A stretch of 54,483 nt of DNA from positions 1 to 54,483 of the forward strand of contig JAFGFM010000095.1 in assembly GCA_016931115.1 (NCBI GenBank). Reading direction: 5' to 3'. The notes below the pieces were generated by a model. It saw nothing but the letters and a program-made list of their open reading frames with translations. It was not told the DNA's origin and did not search any database. Source of the stretch: Deltaproteobacteria bacterium (GTDB taxonomy: Bacteria > Desulfobacterota > DSM-4660 > Desulfatiglandales > HGW-15). The position numbers were made by a program, and so were the translations under genes. Below are positions 34,370 through 43,438 of this stretch, piece by piece (within the stretch, counting starts at the first letter, position 1; each line of letters starts with the position of its first letter).

Positions 34370-37300
34370 TTACCTATTTTCCATGATCTTTTTCAAAAGT
34401 ACAAACTGTTTTTTTATTTCAGGAAAAAGAGATATGAGCCTGTCTAATTCACCAGCTTTCCCGGCCTTTTCCATTTCATAGGCAATGCCTCTTAAAGAGG
34501 TGCCCTCCATACTCGCGGCAGCGCCCTTAATCCTGTGTGCCTGTAAACCCGCCTCTTCAGTTTCACCACGATCAATCAGCCTCTTAAGTTTTCTGATCTG
34601 TTTTGGTAAATCCTCCAGGAACCCCTCGATGATTGTTTCAGCCAGTGTGTCGTCAAACCCCAGCCGTGCCATCAGGGCCTGTTTATCAAATACAGGATCA
34701 GGTTCAGCCTCCCTTATCTCAACAGGCGCATCATTTATAACACTGTATTTTATCAGCCATTTATTCAGCAAGGATGACATAGAATCCATCCTTATGGGCT
34801 TGGTAATATAATCATCCATACCGGCGCCAAGACATATTTCACGATCGCCTGTCATGGCATGGGCGGTCATTGCTATGACAGGGATATTGTGGTTGATTAC
34901 ACCTGAGTCAGGATTACGTATTATACCGGTCGCCTCATATCCATCCATCTCAGGCATCTGGCAATCCATAAGCACCAGATCATAGTGGGCTTTTTTAAGG
35001 GCATTAATCGCCTCTTTTCCATTGGAAACTATATCCAGTGAATACCCGAGTTTTTCAAGAATACCCTTTGCCACCTTTTGATTGGTAATATCATCCTCAG
35101 CTAAAAGTATTTTTGCCAGCCGCTTTCTTTCATCAGAAATAGTAACATCCTGTTGCTGCTCTTTAACCTGCCCTGTTTTATTTTGCCCGTATAGGCCTGA
35201 TACTGTGCAGAGGCAATTGAATAACTGCATCTTTTTGACAGGCTTATTCAGATGGGCGGCAAAACCTGATTTATCCATCGCGATCGTATCATGACGCAGA
35301 TTCAAAGAGGAGAGCATAATAAGTATTGTCTCATTAAACTCCTGTTTCTCCCTGATTTTTTGTGCCAGCTCCTCCCCGTTCATTTCAGGCATCTGCATGT
35401 CTATTATTGCTATATCATAGGGCTCTTTTTCTGCTGCTGCCATGTTAAGTTCTTCCAAGGCCTTAAATCCATCAGGTGCCTCACTGAAACGACACCCCCA
35501 TGCATTCAGATATCCCCTTAAAATCTGGCGGCTTGTGCTGTTATCGTCAACAATAAGTATACGTTTTCTACTTATGTCTCCCTGAACCACCCGCTTTTCA
35601 TCAATTTGTCCCTGCTGTTTTTTTAAACCTACATTAAACCAGAATGTGGCGCCCTTGCCTGGCACACTTTCCACACCGATTTCCCCCTCCATCATTTTTA
35701 CCAGCTGTCTGGAGATAGTAAGACCAAGGCCTGTCCCGCCATATTTTCGGGTTGTAGAACCATCTGCCTGGGAAAATGATTCAAATATCCTGTCCTGTTT
35801 ATAATCAGGTATCCCTATGCCTGTATCTTTGACCCTGAAGCTCACAAAGGCATCCTCATCAGTTTCCTTTTCCAGAGAGATCTCGATTGAGACCTCGCCC
35901 TCTAATGTAAATTTTATGGCATTACCCACAAGATTCACAAGTATCTGACGTAACCTTACAGGGTCACCCTTTAAAAACAGAGGAACATCAGGATGAATAA
36001 AAGAGAGATACTCAAGGCCCTTTCCCTGTGCCTTTAAGGCCATAAGATCATTGACTTCATCGGTTACAGTCCTCAGATTGAAATCAATGGTTTCAAGATC
36101 CAGTCTGCCTGCCTCTATTTTAGAATAATCAAGGATATCATTAATTATAGTAAGAAGTGCATTTCCGCTCGTCTGTATTATTTTCAGGTACTCATTTTGT
36201 TCCTCGGTCAGGCTGGTGCTTAAGAGGAGCTCTATCATACCTATCACACCGTTCATAGGTGTGCGTATTTCATGGCTCATGTTTGCGAGGAATTCACTCT
36301 TGGCAACATTAGCCTGTTTTGCCTCATTCGCCATCTCTTCTGCCTGGTCTGTTGCCCTTGCAAGCAGCTCGTTTGTCTCAACAAGTGCCTCCTCCACCTC
36401 CTTGATGGGGGTAATATCCATGTGAGTGCCAAACATCATAAGCGGTTTTCCATCACTGGTCCGGGTCATGACCCTGCCGCGTACCTGAATCCAGACCCAG
36501 TGGCCATCTTTATGCTGCATCCTGTATTCGTTATCATAGAAAGGGGATTCACCATTAAAATGTGCTTCAATAATCTCTCCTGATCTTTTTCGGTCATCAG
36601 GATGAATCAGCTTTACCATGGTCTGATAATCAAGATTAGCAAGTTCATCAATGGAGTAGCCAATAATATCAGCAGCCATTTTGTTTATTCTGATCTCACC
36701 GCTCTGGACATTCCATTCCCATATCCCAGCATGAGTGCCCTCAATTACATTTGCAAGGCGCTCCTTTTCTTTCTCCAGATTAGAGGTTCGCTCTATAACC
36801 AGTTTCTCAAGTGATTTTCTTCGACGCACAAACAGGTTTATTATAATAACAAGGGCACATGTGATAATTGCCCCCACCATTAATGCAATCTGCCCCCTCC
36901 GGGTTGGATGAAGTCTGATGAATTCAGGTGATGCATGCGCCGTTATGGTAAAGACACGTCCGAAGGCAAAGAACGGGCGCATGAACTCAATACCTGCGCT
37001 TTCAAAAGGTCTGGCATTATTAACCCCTGCTACTTGAATGGAACTTCCATCCGGATAAAGCATGGAAAAATCAAGGAGTACAGATGCATCAGAAGATACA
37101 TATTTTAAAAAGGAGCCCATCCTGAGAGCAGCCACTGCATATCCGCTAACCTGCCCCGAAATTTTACGATTAAACACAGGGCGAAAAACCAGTATCCCCT
37201 TTTGAGTTTCATTTTCCTGGACAATGGTGAGAGGGTCGGTTGCGGTGACAAACCCTGTTAAAGCGGCCTCTTCCAATGCCTTACTGCATAAGGCCTCTGA

Positions 37301-38461
37301 ACCCAGATCAAAACCCAGGGTATCTTCATTACCTTTGAGGGGCATTATATTAACAACAGGAAAATACTCATTCCGCCCACTTACAGGCACCTTGTTACAA
37401 TTCTCATCTCTCTGCCAGATGAGGAAATCTTTTGGTCCTGATGCCTCTATTTTTTTCTCAAAACCGGCCTTATTTGTATCAGCCACAACAGGAATCCATT
37501 CCCAGGCCTGAACCCATTTTTTTTCAAGCAAGTATTCCGCGTAATTTTTAAAATCACTGTCATTAATATGGTCGATGCCTGAACAGAATCGTGCAAGACC
37601 TTCTATCTGAATTTTCTCAAGATCACACATCTTCTCGGCTATTGCACCTGTCTTGATTGATGCCAGCTGTTTAAATGCATTTCTATGGTCAAGACCTTCC
37701 TGCTCACTGAGTATATAGTAGGATAAAAGGGTCAGAATGATCCCTGTAGCCGCAACAAACATGGTTTCAATATGGGACATCCAGCGGGCAGTATTATCAG
37801 CTCTGCCCCTGTGCCATAATAATCTTGCACCAATAAAAATAACTGCAATCATGGACAGGGTAAAAAATACCGGAATCAAAGCTGACCTGAACAGTATCCG
37901 GTTCCAGTCAACGGCATCAATATCCATACCCAGCACAGCTACAAGCCTCTCTGATTCCGGGTCTATCAAAGGAACAAGGGCGGATATCCATCTCCCCCAC
38001 CGGTCTGTAACAGGTCCTGAAATAACAGCTTTTTTATGATTAAAGGCTATCAAGTCCTCTTCTGAGGCCTCATTAAATATCTGCCCCGGTGGAGATTCAT
38101 CAGGTGAACCAACAGGTTCATTGTCTGCAAAGAAAAATACCTTACCATCAGGCAACTGACCCATAAGATAGACAAAACGATATCGTGAATCAGTTCCTTT
38201 TATTGCTGCGAGTTGTGCCTTCAGCCTTTGATAATAAGGTTTTTCTATATCGGCTCCTGTACCGGTAAGAGATTTTATACTGGAAATATCAAATGCCTGA
38301 GAAATGAGTATGGCCCGGTCTAACTGATCATTGCGATTTTCTCTATCTGTCCAGGAGATGACCTGAAAGACAAGGGTTGCACCTGACAGGGCGACAATCA
38401 CCATTACAGCTATCAGCCTGAACCAGTTCCAAGGTCCATTTTTTTGATCTTTTACATCCAT
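34370..38461 (-). CDS. CHASE/PAS hybrid histidine kinase with two receivers and HPt
   Basis: From ATG 38461 this 1363-residue kinase has a membrane helix (about 14-35), a first extracytoplasmic sensor (about 45-195), helices near 200-250, a second extracytoplasmic CHASE-like domain (about 265-510, with WVQAWEWIPVV) and another helix (about 525-545). A PAS domain with PAC motif (about 575-695) precedes a HisKA with the phospho-His in [15 protein letters not shown] (about 730) and an HATPase. Two REC domains (IDMQMPEMNG, MDCQMPEMDG) and an HPt domain (LQAHRIKGAAASMEG) follow. A TTG at 38485 is an alternative start; neither has a strong ribosome site. It parallels the kinase at 8515 domain by domain but adds a second sensor and a PAS. 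Output is probably through the REC gene downstream. Confidence 0.94.
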   Translation of the reverse strand: MDVKDQKNGPWNWFRLIAVMVIVALSGATLVFQVISWTDRENRNDQLDRAILISQAFDISSIKSLTGTGADIEKPYYQRLKAQLAAIKGTDSRYRFVYLMGQLPDGKVFFFADNEPVGSPDESPPGQIFNEASEEDLIAFNHKKAVISGPVTDRWGRWISALVPLIDPESERLVAVLGMDIDAVDWNRILFRSALIPVFFTLSMIAVIFIGARLLWHRGRADNTARWMSHIETMFVAATGIILTLLSYYILSEQEGLDHRNAFKQLASIKTGAIAEKMCDLEKIQIEGLARFCSGIDHINDSDFKNYAEYLLEKKWVQAWEWIPVVADTNKAGFEKKIEASGPKDFLIWQRDENCNKVPVSGRNEYFPVVNIMPLKGNEDTLGFDLGSEALCSKALEEAALTGFVTATDPLTIVQENETQKGILVFRPVFNRKISGQVSGYAVAALRMGSFLKYVSSDASVLLDFSMLYPDGSSIQVAGVNNARPFESAGIEFMRPFFAFGRVFTITAHASPEFIRLHPTRRGQIALMVGAIITCALVIIINLFVRRRKSLEKLVIERTSNLEKEKERLANVIEGTHAGIWEWNVQSGEIRINKMAADIIGYSIDELANLDYQTMVKLIHPDDRKRSGEIIEAHFNGESPFYDNEYRMQHKDGHWVWIQVRGRVMTRTSDGKPLMMFGTHMDITPIKEVEEALVETNELLARATDQAEEMANEAKQANVAKSEFLANMSHEIRTPMNGVIGMIELLLSTSLTEEQNEYLKIIQTSGNALLTIINDILDYSKIEAGRLDLETIDFNLRTVTDEVNDLMALKAQGKGLEYLSFIHPDVPLFLKGDPVRLRQILVNLVGNAIKFTLEGEVSIEISLEKETDEDAFVSFRVKDTGIGIPDYKQDRIFESFSQADGSTTRKYGGTGLGLTISRQLVKMMEGEIGVESVPGKGATFWFNVGLKKQQGQIDEKRVVQGDISRKRILIVDDNSTSRQILRGYLNAWGCRFSEAPDGFKALEELNMAAAEKEPYDIAIIDMQMPEMNGEELAQKIREKQEFNETILIMLSSLNLRHDTIAMDKSGFAAHLNKPVKKMQLFNCLCTVSGLYGQNKTGQVKEQQQDVTISDERKRLAKILLAEDDITNQKVAKGILEKLGYSLDIVSNGKEAINALKKAHYDLVLMDCQMPEMDGYEATGIIRNPDSGVINHNIPVIAMTAHAMTGDREICLGAGMDDYITKPIRMDSMSSLLNKWLIKYSVINDAPVEIREAEPDPVFDKQALMARLGFDDTLAETIIEGFLEDLPKQIRKLKRLIDRGETEEAGLQAHRIKGAAASMEGTSLRGIAYEMEKAGKAGELDRLISLFPEIKKQFVLLKKIMENR

Positions 38462-38732
38462 AAAAAGGACATCACACCTTTTCAAGTTATTATAACCAAG
38501 AATGATTCTATTTCATGCATAAAACATATTTTAGATCTGCAATTACAGTGCCACTTTAAAAATTATAAATCAGACGTGATAACAAAGCGTTACAGATAAC
38601 AGATAAATATGAAACAGGCGCAGAGACAAAAAGACCAAACCAAAGCCAAAATTTTGACTGATAATTTGATGTGGAAAACAGCCTGTTTTTAGGTTGCTTT
38701 TATCAAAGGATATAGAATATATTTGCTAAAAA

Positions 38733-38787
38733 TCAGGGGATGGAGTCCCCCTATTAACCGCTCGGGCCGGGCTGATGACTCCTGCTG
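38733..38787 (+). promoter_or_regulatory. Fluoride riboswitch (crcB motif)
   Basis: The sequence fits the crcB RNA consensus: GGGGATGG at 38736-38743, the closing arm GTCCCCC (38745-38751), the conserved ATTAACCGCT (38752-38761), and the 3' element CTGATGACTCCTGC (38772-38785). The stem GGGG/CCCC encloses the conserved AUGG loop bases that pseudoknot with the downstream part. It is placed about 90 bases before crcB, the usual partner. Fluoride, held by magnesium ions, should turn expression on. Recognition is by eye, without a covariance search. Confidence 0.93.
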
Positions 38788-38813
38788 GCTGAGATGCATG
38801 GCAGGGGATTTAT

Positions 38814-38837
38814 AAAAACGCCTGGAAGCGGTTTTTT
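38814..38837 (+). terminator. Terminator-like expression platform of the fluoride riboswitch
   Basis: AAAAACGC (38814-38821) and GCG-G-TTTTT (38828-38836) form a stem with one bulged G ahead of a T-run. AGCGGTT here is also complementary to AACCGCT inside the aptamer (38755-38761), offering an alternative pairing between the ligand-free and bound states. It lies about 37 bases before the crcB start codon. Confidence 0.6.
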
Positions 38838-38874
38838 ATTTCCATAAAATACAGAGAGTTTTTTAGAGATGTAA

Positions 38875-39252
38875 ATGTTTAAAAATCTAATAATCATTAT
38901 GTTGGGAGGCAGTCTTGGGGCAATAAGCCGATACCTGATAGGGCTGATGGCTGCCAAGACATGGGGAGTGAACTTCCCATGGGGCACACTTATTGTGAAC
39001 ATGGCCGGGTGTTTTTTAATAGGGCTGATTTTTGCCCTTGCAGAGAGTGTCCGCCTGCTGACCCCGAGCGTTCGTCTTTTTCTTATTACCGGTTTTTTAG
39101 GGGCTTTAACCACATTTTCATCTTTTTCACTGGAAACAACAAATGCTGTCCGCGCCGGCCTTACACTTCAACCCATTATGAATATCATGATAAATAATCT
39201 GGGCGGTTTTGGGTTAACCTTTCTTGGTTATTGGCTGGGAAGCCTTAAATAA
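38875..39252 (+). CDS. crcB: Fluoride ion channel CrcB/Fluc
   Basis: This 125-residue, four-helix protein of the Fluc family exports fluoride as a dual-topology dimer in the inner membrane. The signatures are GGSLGAISRYLIGLM near the N-terminus, WGTLIVNMAGCFLIGL with the pore asparagine, GFLGALTTFSSFSLET with the phenylalanine box and central sodium-site residues, and a final GGFGLTFLGYWLG helix. It follows a fluoride riboswitch and is immediately followed by a DUF190-CBS gene. A single crcB gene implies a homodimer. The ribosome site is weak (AGAGAT). Confidence 0.97.
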   Translation: MFKNLIIIMLGGSLGAISRYLIGLMAAKTWGVNFPWGTLIVNMAGCFLIGLIFALAESVRLLTPSVRLFLITGFLGALTTFSSFSLETTNAVRAGLTLQPIMNIMINNLGGFGLTFLGYWLGSLK

Positions 39253-39263
39253 TGGAGGAAATA

Positions 39264-40550
39264 ATGGTCAACTACAAGGCAATTGAAATCTTTACCAGCG
39301 AGGAGGCGCGTTACCTGAAAAAGCCTTTATCAGACGCGGTTATGCAGTATATCAAGGAGCTCAAGATTGCTGCCCGATGTATTATCACACGGGGAGTAGC
39401 GGGTTGTTATGAAAATGGTGAGTTGACAACCACACGGCTTGAAATACTATCATTCAATCTGCCTGTTCGGATTTATATAATCCTTCCAGAAGCGGAAACC
39501 GACCGCGTATTAAACGGGCTCAATGAAATGGTCACAGATGGAATTATAGCCCTGCATGATCTGAGCGTTATCAGTCACAGGACATGTAAGTCATTTTTTC
39601 CCAGACAATTATTAGTCCGTGATGTTATGACAAATAACCCCAAGTACATTACTGCCAATACAACATTGAGCGATACGACACGCCTGCTGCTTTCCTGTCT
39701 CTTCACCGGGCTGCCTGTAATCGATGACCAAAAAAGGCCAATAGGCATGGTCACACAGGGGGACCTTATCTACAAAGGCGGGCTCCCCTTGCGTCTGGGG
39801 CTGTTAAAGGAATCAGACAATGATAGTCGGGAATCCTTGATCAATCAACTGGGCTCACGATATGTCTCAGAAGTCATGACTACCCCGGTAATCACAATCT
39901 CAGAGAATAAAAAACTGGCTGATGCTGTAGAATTGATGGAAGAGAAGGGGGTAAAACGGCTGCCAGTGACTGATGCTCAAGGCTCACTTGCTGGCATGCT
40001 GTCACGGATCGATATTTTTCGTACTGTTATGCGTGAGGCACCTGACTGGAATGCCTTTAAGGCCCAGAAAATCGAGGTGAAGCATCTGAAACAGGTTAAG
40101 GATATCCTTCGCAGGGATACCCAGACCGTTTTTCCCGAAACAACCCTGGATGAGGTTATCCGAATTATAGACCGCAACGATATCCAGAGGGTGGCGGTAA
40201 TTGATGGTAATGAAAAACTTGTGGGGCTGATCTCTGACCGTGATTTATTAAGGTATTTCAGACCGGATCGAGAAAAGGTCTGGCATCTTTTTACCAAAAT
40301 AAAACGCCCTTTTAAATCGGATGCAGATAGGCAAGAGACCCTGCAACAGAGATTGATAAAAATCACTGCTGAAGCGGTCATGACAACAACTCTTATCACT
40401 GTTGATGAGGAGATGCTGATCGAAGACGCCATCAGGCTGATGGTTGAAAAGGGGTTAAAACGATTGCCAGTTGTGAATGCAGAAGGCCGGTTTAAGGGTA
40501 TGATCAGCCGGGATTCGCTGCTGCGCACCGGTTTTTGTAATCTCAATTAA
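39264..40550 (+). CDS. DUF190 domain protein fused to four CBS domains
   Basis: The start is ATG 39264, with GGAGGAAATA directly upstream; an ATG at 39252 would overlap the crcB stop. The 428-residue product has an N-terminal DUF190 domain (about 1-100: YKAIEIFTSEEARYLKKPL, RGVAGCYENGEL, RLEILSFNLPVRI), then four CBS modules. These begin near VRDVMTNNP, VSEVMTTPV, VKDILRRDT and AEAVMTTTL, i.e. two Bateman pairs that typically bind adenine nucleotides. DUF190 is PII-like and often paired with crcB, but normally stands alone at about 110 residues. The fusion suggests nucleotide-responsive control of fluoride export or a related energy-state signal. It is cytosolic and in the riboswitch operon. 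Confidence 0.9.
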   Translation: MVNYKAIEIFTSEEARYLKKPLSDAVMQYIKELKIAARCIITRGVAGCYENGELTTTRLEILSFNLPVRIYIILPEAETDRVLNGLNEMVTDGIIALHDLSVISHRTCKSFFPRQLLVRDVMTNNPKYITANTTLSDTTRLLLSCLFTGLPVIDDQKRPIGMVTQGDLIYKGGLPLRLGLLKESDNDSRESLINQLGSRYVSEVMTTPVITISENKKLADAVELMEEKGVKRLPVTDAQGSLAGMLSRIDIFRTVMREAPDWNAFKAQKIEVKHLKQVKDILRRDTQTVFPETTLDEVIRIIDRNDIQRVAVIDGNEKLVGLISDRDLLRYFRPDREKVWHLFTKIKRPFKSDADRQETLQQRLIKITAEAVMTTTLITVDEEMLIEDAIRLMVEKGLKRLPVVNAEGRFKGMISRDSLLRTGFCNLN

Positions 40551-40695
40551 AGATCAATCTCCATTTTGGCCCCTGTTATGAGAAAGGCGCGATTAGGGAT
40601 GAGGAACTTGAGCAAAATATTGACTTCAAAACCCCTTATACCCATTATTGAGACTGATCTTTTTAGACGGGTACAGGTCAAAATATATGTAACAT

Positions 40696-40730
40696 AAAAA
40701 AAGGCCATACTTTATGTATGGCCTTTTTTA
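40696..40730. terminator. Bidirectional intrinsic terminator
   Basis: AAAAAAGGCCATAC, loop TTTAT and GTATGGCCTTTTTT form a perfect stem with A- and T-runs on both sides. It serves both the crcB-DUF190 operon and the convergent transporter gene. Confidence 0.93.
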
Positions 40731-40774
40731 TGTTTAAACCTGAATCGATATTAAGCGATCAGGGCTTTTAAATG

Positions 40775-42442
40775 TTACTGGAAAAGAACAATTGCCTTCA
40801 TTACAGTATTGTAAAAACCATATACCAGAGGAATTACAACAGCAATCCATGCGAGTGCAACTTTTAATCTGTGGCTGCCGGCGCCTATCTCTGCAATTTC
40901 ATAGCTCTTTCCAGAGCTTATCTTTTCTGTTGATTTCTGCGCAACAAGCTTAACCTTATCCAGCTCTTCCTGTGTCATGTGATGCTTGGGATTAACAGGA
41001 CGAACAAGCAGGTTACAGATAAGCCCTATAATAAGAAGGCATGCAAGGATATAAAGTGTTACGTTATAGGCCTGATATGTGGGAACACCCCTGGCAAGCT
41101 GGTATTCACGTATGTAGGTTACCAGCACTGGGCCTAAGATACCAGCAGTTGACCATGCAGTAAGAAGACGACCATGAATAGCGCCTACCATCTGGGTGCC
41201 AAAGATATCAGCCAGATATGCTGGGATAGTGGCAAATCCGCCACCATACATGGAGACGCATATACAGAAAGAAGTAACAAATATGGCAAGGACACCCATT
41301 CTGCCGAAAGAGGGAGAGAGAGAGTATAATGCTATTCCGAGTATGAAAAAGATGGCAAAGGTTACTTTACGCCCTATAACATCTGAGAATGAGGCCCAGA
41401 TAAAACGGCCTGAGATATTGAAAACTGAGAGTAAACCTGCAAACCCGGCAGCAATCGCTGCAATCTGTACCTTCTGGGCTGCATCCAGTTCATTAAAGTG
41501 CAGGTTGAGACCAAGCAGCTTCCCACCAAAAACCTCCTGCAGAAGTGGAGATGCCATTCCAATAATACCAATGCCTGCTGATACATTCAGGGTTAGCACT
41601 GTCCACAAAAACCAGAACTGTGGTGTTTTCCATGCCACACTCACATGAACATGGTTTTTTGTAATCATGGCGTTATTTGTGGCCGCAGCAGAGGGTTTCC
41701 AGCCTTTTGGTGTCCACCCTGTTGGAGGTACCCTGTATGCCATTGCACCTAAAATCATATATATGAAATAGACAACAGCTAATGTCAGGAATGTCTCCCA
41801 CACACCAACTGTAGTTGCATTTCCTGCTGCATCAAGAGACCTGGCGGCATAAAAAGTCATAAGTTTATCAGCAAGAGGGGCGCCTATCATTGCGCCTCCG
41901 CCAAAGCCCATGATTGCCATTCCGGTTGCCATTCCGCGTTTATCCGGGAACCATTTGATCAGCGTGGAGACAGGTGAGATATACCCGAGACCGAGGCCAA
42001 TACCGCCTATAACACCTGAACCTATCCAGAGCATCCATACCTGGTGAAGTTTTACACCGATTGCAGAAATAACAAGACCACCGCACCAGCAAAAAGCTGA
42101 AGCAATACCAGCCTTGCGCGGGCCGGCAGTTTCAAGCCATTGGCCCCATATTGCAGCGGAAATCCCCAGGAATACGAAAAACAGTGTGTACATTATGCTG
42201 ACCATGGATACGGGCCAGTCATATGATGATGAAAAGACCCTGGCAATATAACTCATGTCTGCCGGGGCAGCTACCGGGGCAGTAATACCTAGTGCCTGTG
42301 AGAGAGGTAACCAGAATACGGAAAACCCATATGCCATTCCTATGCACAAATGGATGGCCAGTGCCGCAGGAGGCACCATCCAGCGGTTGAAACCAGGACC
42401 CGCTACGGTGTGCTCCTTTTTTAAGAATTCATAATTAAACAT
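40775..42442 (-). CDS. OFA-family major facilitator (oxalate/formate antiporter-like)
   Basis: This 555-residue, 12-helix MFS transporter belongs to the OFA group. Its N-terminal helix carries the family-typical LAIHLCIGMAYGFSVFWLPL. Helices 4-5 include GGIGLGLGYISPVSTLIKWFPDKRG and MATGMAIMGFGGGAMIGAPLA, the classic OFA signature, and helices 10-11 include ISGRFIWASFSDVIGRK. An extra hydrophobic C-terminal helix (VALAWIAVVIPLVYGFYNTV) is attached beyond the 12-helix core by a long cytosolic linker. AAGGAAGG precedes the ATG. OFA proteins move monocarboxylates or dicarboxylates such as oxalate, formate or lactate. In this setting, uptake of a small organic acid is likely, but the substrate is unknown. 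Confidence 0.92.
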   Translation of the reverse strand: MFNYEFLKKEHTVAGPGFNRWMVPPAALAIHLCIGMAYGFSVFWLPLSQALGITAPVAAPADMSYIARVFSSSYDWPVSMVSIMYTLFFVFLGISAAIWGQWLETAGPRKAGIASAFCWCGGLVISAIGVKLHQVWMLWIGSGVIGGIGLGLGYISPVSTLIKWFPDKRGMATGMAIMGFGGGAMIGAPLADKLMTFYAARSLDAAGNATTVGVWETFLTLAVVYFIYMILGAMAYRVPPTGWTPKGWKPSAAATNNAMITKNHVHVSVAWKTPQFWFLWTVLTLNVSAGIGIIGMASPLLQEVFGGKLLGLNLHFNELDAAQKVQIAAIAAGFAGLLSVFNISGRFIWASFSDVIGRKVTFAIFFILGIALYSLSPSFGRMGVLAIFVTSFCICVSMYGGGFATIPAYLADIFGTQMVGAIHGRLLTAWSTAGILGPVLVTYIREYQLARGVPTYQAYNVTLYILACLLIIGLICNLLVRPVNPKHHMTQEELDKVKLVAQKSTEKISSGKSYEIAEIGAGSHRLKVALAWIAVVIPLVYGFYNTVMKAIVLFQ

Positions 42443-42673
42443 GATGACCTTCCTTTATATATAAAAAAATCTCTAAACTACATCTGTAGCAGTAGAAAAT
42501 TATCACCAACAATTGGCAATAATTTCCTTTTTGAGGCCAGAACTATAGGAAGTTCGGCCTTTTATGTCAACATAAAATTTCCTTTTGCTTTGTGGGAGAT
42601 TAATCATCCATGAAAAGGAAACAGTGCCTGATCTATATGAAATAAGGATATTTTATGGTTGTATGACTATATC

Positions 42674-43438
42674 TTATTTTTTTAAAACAGACCTTCGCCA
42701 GAAAAGCATTATCACTGCCGCAAACAAAATTATGAGGGCAACCAGCTGCGTCATAGTAAGGGTATCGTTAAACACAGAACCACGCGAATCACCCCTGAAT
42801 TGTTCAATAAAGAGCCTTGCTGTGCTGTGCAAAATGAGGAACCACAAAAAGACCTGCCCCTCATATTTTCTTTTTGAGTTTATTATCATCAAAACAGCAA
42901 ATATGATCATACCGCTCAAAAAGGAATATAGCTGCGTGGGATGAAGCGGGATATTTGGTATTGCTATGGTCTTTGGGTCTGTAAAGGTAACAGCCCAGGG
43001 GAGGTCACATGATCTGCCATAGCAGCACCCTGCAAAGAAACAGCCAATCCTCCCGATCCCTTCACCAATGGATGCTGCGGGCGACCAGAGGTCACATATT
43101 GTCCATAGATTATAATTGTATTTTCTTGCATAGATCAGGACAACAATAATTACTGCAACAAGCCCGCCTGAAAAGACAAGCCCCCCTTCCCAGATTTTAA
43201 AAATATTCAGGGGATTTGCAATGTAATCAGGTAAATTAATAATAATATAGAGAAGCCTGGAACCAATCAGCCCGCTTAGAATAACAATAAACCCCATATC
43301 AAGGATTCTATTTGAATCAAGACCTTTTGATTTCCCAAGCCTTATAGCGGTAGCAAGACCAGCCAGGCAGCCCAGGGCAACAAAAAGCCCGTAGGTTCTT
43401 AAAGTAAGGGGGCCAATACTAAATAGTTCAGGGTGCAT
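42674..43438 (-). CDS. lgt: Prolipoprotein diacylglyceryl transferase
   Basis: This 254-residue, seven-helix inner-membrane enzyme attaches diacylglycerol to the lipobox cysteine of prolipoproteins. The Lgt signature GRIGCFFAGCCYGRSCDLPW is near residue 130, and the HPTQLYSFL motif with the essential His-Pro-x-Gln lies near 160. RLFIEQFRGD near the C-terminus is also typical. Its ATG overlaps the ileS stop by one base (TAATG), so it is translated from the ileS mRNA. The window encodes at least one probable substrate, the DUF3568 lipoprotein at 46450. Confidence 0.96.
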   Translation of the reverse strand: MHPELFSIGPLTLRTYGLFVALGCLAGLATAIRLGKSKGLDSNRILDMGFIVILSGLIGSRLLYIIINLPDYIANPLNIFKIWEGGLVFSGGLVAVIIVVLIYARKYNYNLWTICDLWSPAASIGEGIGRIGCFFAGCCYGRSCDLPWAVTFTDPKTIAIPNIPLHPTQLYSFLSGMIIFAVLMIINSKRKYEGQVFLWFLILHSTARLFIEQFRGDSRGSVFNDTLTMTQLVALIILFAAVIMLFWRRSVLKK

